DNA from: Grifola frondosa
Lineage: Eukaryota > Basidiomycota > Agaricomycetes > Polyporales > Grifolaceae
Assembly: GCA_001683735.1 (NCBI GenBank)
Contig: LUGG01000047.1
Coordinates: 62,001-126,000, forward strand
Length of the DNA stretch: 64,000 bases
Direction: 5' to 3'
Shown: positions 56,471-64,000 of the stretch, in pieces
Layout: the number at the start of each line of letters is the position of its first letter
How positions within the stretch are numbered: position 1 is the stretch's first letter
Notes under the pieces: model-generated
What the model saw: the letters and a program-made list of their open reading frames with translations, nothing else
Databases searched by the model: none
Told to the model about the DNA's origin: nothing
Made by a program: the position numbers and the translations under genes

Positions 56471-57802
56471 CCCGTCACAGCTAGGTCGTCTGATCATCTG
56501 CTTACAGATGGATTGCGTGGTAGGTACAAGGTACATGAAAAGCTCCATTTGCTCACGTCTGTCCGTCTGTATTTGTGTTTCTGATCATCTGACAGGGAAT
56601 TCACTTCTGGGCCCTTCGTCTCACTGCCCGCGTCCTGGACATCGGAGAAGCTCGAACAATCGAAAATTAATATCAAACCCGACCTTTAATCCAGGTCTAT
56701 CCACAAATTATCTTGGCACAGTTTCTCCCAACGACTTTTTGCCAGCGTTCTGAATAGTACGAGAAAGCGCCCCAAAGTGAGCTGCCTACACTGCGACGAT
56801 TCCATGTCCTCGTTGGTCCTCTGCAACGGTGACACACTCCGAAACCACCATCGTCTCCCCCGCGGAATATTTCCAGCTCACTATGACAGTAAACACTCGC
56901 GCAACCCGCACAATATGGGCCGTGGGGCGGGTGCCCTTCACGGTTATTGTCTTCGAATTGAATGCAGAGACCTCTTCCCCCTGGAATCATTGTAACGCCA
57001 CAATTTCTTTGGCCACGATCTGCGAGTGTGCCTTTTCCGGGTCAGATGGTGTCTTGTCCTCTATCATGATTCATAACAGTAGGGTTGGGCAATGCGGAAG
57101 ACACACATTGGTCTGCACAACCTGATTTCCCTGGCTGCGATAGCGGCGAGATCGACGTACCCAAGGTTATTATGAATTATAACAGATAGATTCGGACTGT
57201 CGCCTGGAGCAGCGGTCAAAATGGGAGTCGAATGATGGATCTGCATCAACCCAGAAGAACTTGTTTGGTGAGATAGGCCTGACCGTGATATGGTATGCCA
57301 CCAGTTCGTTGGCGGACCAATGTCTTCCTGATTTTGTAGTTCGCAACATGACGGACACAACTGTGAACGATGCTGGATTCATGCTGGATATAGGGTTAGT
57401 GCGACGTTTTGGATGCGATGTTTATTACTCACAGGATGGGGGTGAGACTAAGGTGTGGTTGGTTGCAATGCGGTGAAGATTCATAAAATGGTAGCATTGA
57501 ACAACTCACTCGAAGCCTTGTGGAAACTCAGATGATTGAGACGGGTGCAAGCAATTTTGTATGTGATAGTTGCAAGAACAGAACCTTTCCCATTCTCATT
57601 CACGACGTGAGATTTAAACTATGTCTTGCTTCTCTACACAGAATATAATTAGTACGTCCGGAATGCTTCAACGAGCGCATGAAAAACCTCCTCGAATCAA
57701 TCCCACAACGTTCAAATTGGAAACAAGCTGAGCTCACTGTCGCAGTCGACGGTAGGACTCCCAGAGATGATCGAACCAAGGTGTTAGCACGATAGCTCAA
57801 CT
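56471..57802. other. Sequence between the duplicate copies, no recognised gene
   Basis: There are open frames on both strands with moderately protein-like stretches, for example reverse-strand PGDSPNLSVIIHNNLGYVDL (about 57140-57210). I cannot assign a family or a splice model. It may be a degraded gene or mobile fragment. Confidence 0.35.
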
Positions 57803-58470
57803 GACATCAAGACTCGCCGGGCACACCTCGTCAACGACATCCCCTCTTTGGATCTCTCCATCGAAGATGATCTCGCAATTCCTCCAACCTCTTCACCTCC
57901 TCGCTCATGTGCGCTCTTTCTGTTCGCCCTGACCATTCGGCACCTTCTTCTACGGGGATATCCTGTCAGATAGTACAGAAGAGGCATTTCTAGCCCACGC
58001 CGTCACGTCTTGTACATCACAGCATCGTCAGAGGTCTGGATCCTGACCTTGTCACCGAGATCAAGGGGTACTGCCGGTGAGCAGACGGCTTGGAATGAAC
58101 AGCATCAAGACGGGCAAACTTCGAATTGTGCCACGTGCCCACAGCTCTCGTCGATGTCGGCGACCATGAGCTGAAGCACTTCCCAATTCTGCGTGCTAAT
58201 TATCGACGGCCTCCGGCGATGCGTACCCACTCATGTTATCAACGGCATTAACAACATACTTATTTTCGAAAGATCTGGATCGAGATCTCATTTCCTAGGT
58301 CACCCATCACCCACCGGCCACCCCATCACAAGTACTCCACCGCAAACTCTCAACCGCAGTGCACGAGTTCGACCAGTGCATGCGCACGCAGATACGAACA
58401 ATACGAGGCTCCGGTATCCAGTCAGCACGCACAGCCCTTCTTCGTCTTCCAGAATTCCACTCTTGATAAC
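57803..58470 (-). pseudogene. Direct duplication, copy 2: remnant of the ASC-1-like gene 5' half
   Basis: Reading the reverse strand, the segment corresponding to the KEVQRLEKLRDDIRG helix is here EEVKRLEELRDHLR, and the neighbouring AWAKNASSVPSDR is AWARNASSVLSDR. Frames between these pieces are broken by stops and indels. The zinc-finger exons have no counterpart. It is a non-functional partial copy in the same orientation as the parent. Confidence 0.75.
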
Positions 58471-61400
58471 GTCAGCACTGATATCAGCAGCGCGTCTCCG
58501 CACGATAGTGCCCCAGCGCCTCACCCACCGTCCTCGCCCAGAAATACCACACATTGAACTCAAAATCGAGTCATTCGTTCGTAAGGCGCCGCGCGCACGC
58601 CATGCCGGGGTATCTGCGATAGAAGCTCACCGAGCGCGCAGCCAGAACCCTCCTCCATTCCCAGCGACCACTGCCTGCCTGCCTCGCCGAGACGCAGCGC
58701 TAGCGCGTGCTTCCCCCGCGCCGCGTGCAAGCGCATCGCCACCGCAGGCAGCGTTTCACCGCACAACTGCACACGAGTCTCGGATCCCATCCGGTACCCC
58801 TCCGCGCTCACGTATTTATGCACTCAGCGGCGAAAATTACTTGATGGCCCGGATCTAGTCAGGGTTCAGTTCACGAATTTGTCGGCCTCCCGCACAAATG
58901 CGGAACGGTGTCCCGCGGCGCATCAGATGCACGGCTGCGGACCTGGCGGGAAAAATGTACGAGTGGACGGTCTGACGGTGGGTCTGATGGGCAAAGGCAC
59001 GCCGATGCGCCCGGCGTTCTTACAAAAGAGAAGAAGCAGCATCGCATCAGCAACAGCGGACGCTGACTGATGGGAGGACACACGCTCCAGCACCAGCCCC
59101 CCGGCGGCCACTGAGAACAGGATACGTTGGGGTACTGGCGAGCCCCCAGTGGGCCCTGCATGGCGACCAGATGCGACGGAACCAACGCCGTATAAAGTTA
59201 ATTGTTTGCATCGTGCTTCGCGCGCATAGAGATACATCGCTTCTGACGACGCCGGTGGCGGCGGGGGTATTATCTTCCCAATACAGCGGCCATTTCTATC
59301 GGAGAATTGATGCTATAAGGAATTATAAACTTCATAACGTCGTTGCTCAGCGGTACGTACCATCAGTCCGCTCCAGAGCCTAGAATGGCTTTTTCACGAA
59401 ATTGGCAGCATCAGACTTGGCATTAAGTATGCCCTCACGCGCGCGCCGCACGTACGGACCGCACCTGTCGTAGCAGACAAGGATAGACATGTCATCCCAT
59501 GTCACATATAAGTTCACCATCGATAACGCGGCAGCTTCTCTAGCGGGAACGAAGGCATGACTCAAGAACCGTCACCTGCGGGGTGTCTCTGTCTCATCGC
59601 GGACCAAAATTTAAAAAATTTCCCAGCAGAACCAATTAATCTATGGCCAGAATTCTCCCGAATACACCGGACAAGCCTATTCGGGGTTAAATGCATTACC
59701 TCCGAATATGCAAGCGCAAAATTCGCGTTCGCGCTCAAACGTTGTTGCGCGTCCGGGTTCGAGATCGTTCCCAGGATGTGCCGTATGATGCGTAGGGTCC
59801 GGGCGCTTGCGAGGGTCTACTGCCCTAATCAAGCCCCCTTTGCGCGACAGCGCACGCCGTGTGTGCGCGTCCGTGGTGACCGAGGCGGGGCAGCGCGACG
59901 TGCGAGAGCGTCCGCGGACGAGAGGAAGGTGCGCGCTGCACGCGAGGGTGCGGGTCCCACTTTGAACTTTGAAAGAACAAGGAAGGCGGCTGTGCGCGTG
60001 ATGAACTATCAGTTGGCAGATGCAGCGTGCAAGACAGAGGATGGCGGATGGAAGGAAGCATGCCGGCCGCAATTGCGCATGGGGACATGGTAACAGCGGA
60101 GGAGATGAACATCGGAACAGAGACGATAAGTGCATCAGCGTGGTGGCAACAGGAACGAGGATGATGCATATGATGCAGCAGTTTGAATCAGCGAGATCAG
60201 GGTTCTGCTGCGGAAGATGAACAGGGTGGTGGTGATTGGGCTTTTGCTGTGAATGATAGACGGCCTGGTAAGTATTGCGATGGGGGGAGGCGAAAAGAAG
60301 GAGTTCGCGGGGAGGGGACTGTTCAGAACGAGCGACGGTGAGAACGGGCCAGCCAATCTTGGATGAGAAAGTGTCGCATCAATGCGACTCTGGTGTAAAA
60401 AATGCAATGGATGAGAACGTTGGGTATTCTTGCTGCGAAGCGCAGCGCACGATTGGGTGGCATGCCGTATGCACAGGCCATGCACAGGGATGATAATCTG
60501 CTGGACACGGACGTGTGAAGGACGTGCGTAGGAGTAGGGCATCGATCAAGACATGCGTAGCAGGAGTTGATTGGAATCAGCGCAGAGAGTATATGGTTCC
60601 ATCAATGAAGGTTCCGTTCCGTTTGTCAATTGAGACCAAAACGGGAGCAGCATCAACGTTCATTTTGACGGCGTGTGGAATGAACGCCGGGCCAGTGTTG
60701 CCCGAAGTAGCCACATCAGATAACCCATCCGCGCAGCGAAGGGGACGTGCCGACGACGGAGACGTCGCAAGCGCAGAGACATGTTTGCGATGCCGCGGTC
60801 TCGGACTCTGGCTGGGACGCGAAGAGGAGCGCGGCCGCTTGGAGGATATCATCTAAGATCGAGTTTTAGACGGAATCTTGCAATCACTAGGCAGGGACAA
60901 AAATATTTCGCTCAGGGTCGCTGTGATAAGGTGTGACCGCCTTGCGCGGAGACAGCGCTTCTCAGTGAGAACCATCAATGGATAAGGTCTTCGAGGAGAC
61001 CGAGATTGTACCGGCCATTCAATCATACATGGAAAACCCTCCGCTAAATGTGAGAACGCGGCATGGAAGGGAAGAGCAGAAGAGCAGATGGAAACGCCGG
61101 ACCAGGAAGACCAACCAGTGCAGCGGGAGTGTGGTCGGTGGGGACCTGTGGCCAAGTGTGGTCGTTGGAAGGAGGAGGAAGGACTCGGAGGAGAGCTGGG
61201 GCACAGCTGGGGGGACAGCCTGAGACTGGGTAAGAGGCGCGGGGACTGGGACCGTTTGATGGGCGGGATGATGCGTGAGAATCGCGGAGATTAGGAGAAA
61301 ATGCGGCGCCTGAAAAAAAGAACAGGTGATGGGGATGCTTTATTTGGAAGTCGAGAAAGAGAAAAGCAGCGATTGCAAGTTCCCAGTTCCGTCCAAGTCT

Positions 61401-61659
61401 GAGTGCAGGGTACGCGATCTGTGCAGACGGCGAGTGCGAAGACACAAGTACTCGGCGCACGCAGAGCTGAGGACTGCACAGCTGCATTCCCCTCCCCGGG
61501 TGCTCGCTCGTTGTTCGCGCATTCCCGTCATATTCTGATCCTTCCAAAGGCCTGCCGGACGCCCGACAGCTTTCAGAGCAGCCCTTCCTTTCTTGATCAC
61601 TTTCATCATCCTTCCCGCACAGCTCTCCGAACGGGACAGCCCTCTACAATCAACACACT
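58471..61659. other. Long region without a recognised gene, upstream of the GATA regulator
   Basis: About 3.2 kb has only compositionally biased open frames (Arg-, Pro- and Ser-rich on opposite strands) with no motif or splice model. Purine- and pyrimidine-rich tracts are frequent, notably a pyrimidine-rich stretch at 61540-61660 just before the GATA gene start. Much of this may be the long regulatory upstream region of a developmental regulator, which is common for such genes in mushrooms; that is inference. Confidence 0.45.
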
Positions 61660-63242
61660 ATGCAAAAGACGTGCGTCTCGTATATATACCTGATCTCTCC
61701 TTCTAACGCCACTTATCATCAACAGCACCTCTCCTCAGCCATCTCCGTCCCCGTCACGTTCCCCTCCCCTTCAGGCCCCGCCACCGCCAAGCTCTCCCTC
61801 GCCCAACCCTCCCACTCCTCCACAACATCCATCTCCACAACAATCATCCCACTCTCCCGCACAATCCATCACTCCTCCGCGTCTCCTCCCCATAAGCGTC
61901 CCAAGCACAGCAATCCTCTCCCCCACCCCCCGTTCCTTGCAACCTCGATCAACAGCGCTGGGTTCGTCCTCTCGTCATTGATCTCCGCGTCTTCTGCTAA
62001 CCCGCACCGATCACCCTCCCCTCCATTTCCTGTCCATATTGTTCCATAGCATTACGCCCCGCACCTCCATCCTGCCAGTTTTTATCCATCGCCCCATCCG
62101 TACCACCAAAACATGCCCCACCGCGTCGACGACGTTGTTGAAAGGTCGTACGGGTTCGCGCTCCACGTGCTTCTGTCATTCCCCATATTGAACTCAACTT
62201 TTGTACAGTCATCATTCCGACAACGCCGCACAATACCAATACATGCATTCCCATCCCACCCCGCCCCCGATCGCCACCCTCCATAATTCCCCAGCCCTCT
62301 CCGCGTCGTCCCTCGAGAGCTCCTCAATATCGCCCTCTCCTCCCGTAAGTCGTCCAAAATACACCACACACCAGCAATAAATTCTGATACGACTCACTTA
62401 TATAAAGCAGCTATCCCAGCCCTCGACGCCCTACTACACGCACCCCGGCCAAGGCCCCGCGATGAACCCGTCCCAGGCCTATCCCTACAACCCCAACGTG
62501 TCCATGGGCGCGCGCTACGCGAACGACATGCAGCACCACCAGGGCTCGCACCCGGGCTCTCCGTTCACGACCTCCGCCCACATCCCCGGACAGGTCTCGA
62601 CGCGCTCCATCCGCCCCACCTTCGTCCCGACGCAGCCGTACCCCGGCCAGGCCAGCTACATCATCCACACCGACGATGCCTCGACGAAGCTGAGCGACAG
62701 GGTGCGCCGCCGCTGCTACAACTGCCGCACCACCGATACCTCCACCTGGCGCCGCTCCAGCCTCACCCCAGGAAAAGTGGTACGCACCTCTCTCTCTCAC
62801 GCCGCGCGCCATCGCTGACGCGTCCGCAGCTCTGCAACAAATGCGGCCTGTTCGAGCGCACGCACTCGCGTCCGCGGCCCGAGCAGTTCCCCCACAAAAG
62901 GGGCCCTATCGTGTCTTCGTCCTTCAAGTCGTCCAGGACCCCGCCGCCCGTCGCGCGTCTCCCGCCCATGTCCGCCACGATGCACCCGCTCCCCCGCACC
63001 ACTATAACCATCCCTCCCTGGGGCCCCTCATGAGCACGCGCGACTCCCAAAATCACTACAGGGCCAGCGCCGTGCCCGATATCGGGAACCTGCTCAACGG
63101 CCCTACGGACGGGCCCCCGGGCGCACCCGGTTCGAACGCGCAGGAGGCGATAGACGGCGGCGCACAGAAGCGCCCCTTGTCCCCTGCGCAGTCGCCGCGC
63201 GGAGAGCGCCGCGACGCGCCGTCGTACAGGTCGAGCAACTAA
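61660..63242 (+). CDS. GATA-type zinc-finger transcription regulator
   Basis: ATG 61660 starts a tiny exon, then a Pro/Ser-rich region (SPQPSPSPSRSPPLQAPPPP). An intron near 61965-62048 leads to HYAPHLHPASFYPSPHPYHQ. Further exons carry AAQYQYMHSHPTPPPIATL and YIIHTDDASTKLSDRVRRR. The finger is CYNC-RTTDTSTWRRSSLTPGKVL-CNKC, split by an intron (about 62780-62829). It is followed by GLFERTHSRPRPEQFPHKRG, the basic tail that contacts DNA. The loop is 19 residues, longer than the usual 17 or 18. Past the finger the frame meets TGA near 63031. An overlapping frame encoding PPHHYNHPSLGPLMSTRD and onward, to the stop at 63240-63242, looks like the natural C-terminus and would need one extra C in a CCCCC run near 62993 or a small intron. 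Confidence 0.85.
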
Positions 63243-64000
63243 CTAATCGGGGAGCGCGTCGGTCCGTCGCCCGTATTTATTATGTATTTTCCGCGCGCGC
63301 ACGCGTTTGGCGAGGGCGTGATCTGCACCGTAGACAACTGTGTGTCTGTGCTCCTGTGCGCGCTGCTGCTGCGCCTGTGCTATCGCTGCTGCTGATGCTG
63401 CTTTGTGCTTGCGGAGCGTCGGGGCGGGGCCTCGTGTGTCTCCGGACGGTTGCGGGCTGCCGCTTAGTCGTACTGCCCGCTCGTACTATCTCTGTGTCTT
63501 GCTTCTCAATCTCATGCTCCACCATGCTCCAACATTCCACCGTTCATGTATCGCTTTCTTGTCTCGCTTGTCTTGTCTTTTGCCTGCCCTGCTCTTCTCG
63601 CTTCCCATATCTCTCTATCTCTATCTCGCTACGCTACGCTAGGGTACACCTTTCCCGCTCGTCGTTCTGCCGGACTCTAGTGTATTTTGTCTGTGCGCTA
63701 CGGCACGAATTCCAGAAATTTGCAGCGCTGCGCCTGGGCTGCTGCCGTGCACTACTTACTCGCTAGCTCGCCCGAGAAGGGCGCTTCTGTGATCAGCGGT
63801 GGGAACGCCGCCGGACGTGCGCGCGTGTGGCGGGTGCGGGTGCATGTGGACGTCGCTGCGTCCATTCATGCATGCACATGCCTGTTAATTAACGGCATGC
63901 ATACTAGCAGAGCGCGATTGAGCTGGTGCTGCTGCATGCTTCGTGAGGTGCGTCGCGGTGTCAGCCGGGAGAACTGCGCTTGCGCTCCGGGCGCGCGCCA
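63243..64000. other. 3' flank of the GATA gene, no gene seen
   Basis: Pyrimidine-rich, with CTG/TGC-rich and TCTCTATCTC runs, probably 3' UTR and intergenic. A short near-palindrome (CATGCC ... GGCATG around GTTAATTAAC) lies at 63877-63899. Confidence 0.5.

Noticed and set aside
58193..61600. Several long Arg-, Pro- or Ser-rich open frames on both strands
   Set aside because: They overlap on opposite strands, reflect GC and purine/pyrimidine bias, and lack motifs or splice structure.
63877..63899. Short near-palindrome CATGCC...GGCATG
   Set aside because: One base off symmetry and only six-base arms around an AT core. It is too weak to interpret.
1..64000. CRISPR arrays, bacterial operons or ribosome-binding sites
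   Set aside because: The sequence is eukaryotic with spliceosomal introns. The only regular direct repeat (6484-6851) has no spacers.
1..64000. LTR retrotransposons
   Set aside because: I found no paired long terminal repeats, primer-binding site or reverse-transcriptase motif (YxDD) in any frame provided.

Overview
This window is nuclear DNA of a filamentous basidiomycete, almost certainly an Agaricomycete. The evidence is dense genes split by roughly 45-60 bp GT-AG introns with CTAAC-like branch points, a Plavaka-type KDZ transposase, a hAT element, a laccase, and lineage-typical BTB, F-box, coiled-coil and serine-rich single-pass membrane protein families. Two intron-bearing tRNA-Leu genes confirm a eukaryotic nuclear origin.

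Layout. 1-6.9 kb: two unrecognised reading frames, then a large KDZ/Plavaka transposase broken by one in-frame stop, then a 92-bp minisatellite. About 6.95-14.04 kb is duplicated block A. It carries a 581-bp Mutator-like MITE (9-bp target repeat), a 3,990-bp hAT element (perfect 8-bp target repeat), a decayed HNH-nuclease gene and the tail of a short-chain dehydrogenase (SDR). 14-20.4 kb: sparse sequence, SDR-1, and a single-pass membrane protein. About 20.7-24.18 kb is block B, the paralogue of block A. It holds the intact HNH gene, an SDR relic, and uninterrupted (empty) sites for both transposons. 24.6-28.6 kb: SDR-2, tRNA-Leu(CAA), SDR-3 and an inverted SDR relic. 28.6-30.9 kb: a laccase with three one-base gaps in G/C runs. 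32.6 kb: tRNA-Leu(AAG). 33.7-50.7 kb is a conventional gene-dense stretch: importin-4/Kap123, a WS/DGAT-like acyltransferase, a secreted cysteine-rich protein, a BTB protein, an MDR oxidoreductase and an F-box protein. 50.8-58.5 kb: a membrane protein, a coiled-coil gene, an ASC-1/TRIP4 zinc-finger gene, and a partial duplicate of that gene's 5' half. 58.5-61.6 kb has no recognisable gene. 61.66-63.24 kb: a GATA-type zinc-finger regulator.

The left half reads as a transposon-rich, rapidly duplicating region in which an SDR family has expanded to six loci, of which one or two look functional. The right half is housekeeping and regulatory. Likely roles are nuclear import (importin-4), lipid ester synthesis (WS/DGAT), phenol oxidation (laccase), redox metabolism (SDR, MDR), transcription (ASC-1, GATA) and protein turnover (F-box, BTB). 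I see no operon-like pathway and no clearly new defence or mobile system. The most informative feature is the pair of paralogous blocks that record the order of duplication, transposon insertion and gene decay.
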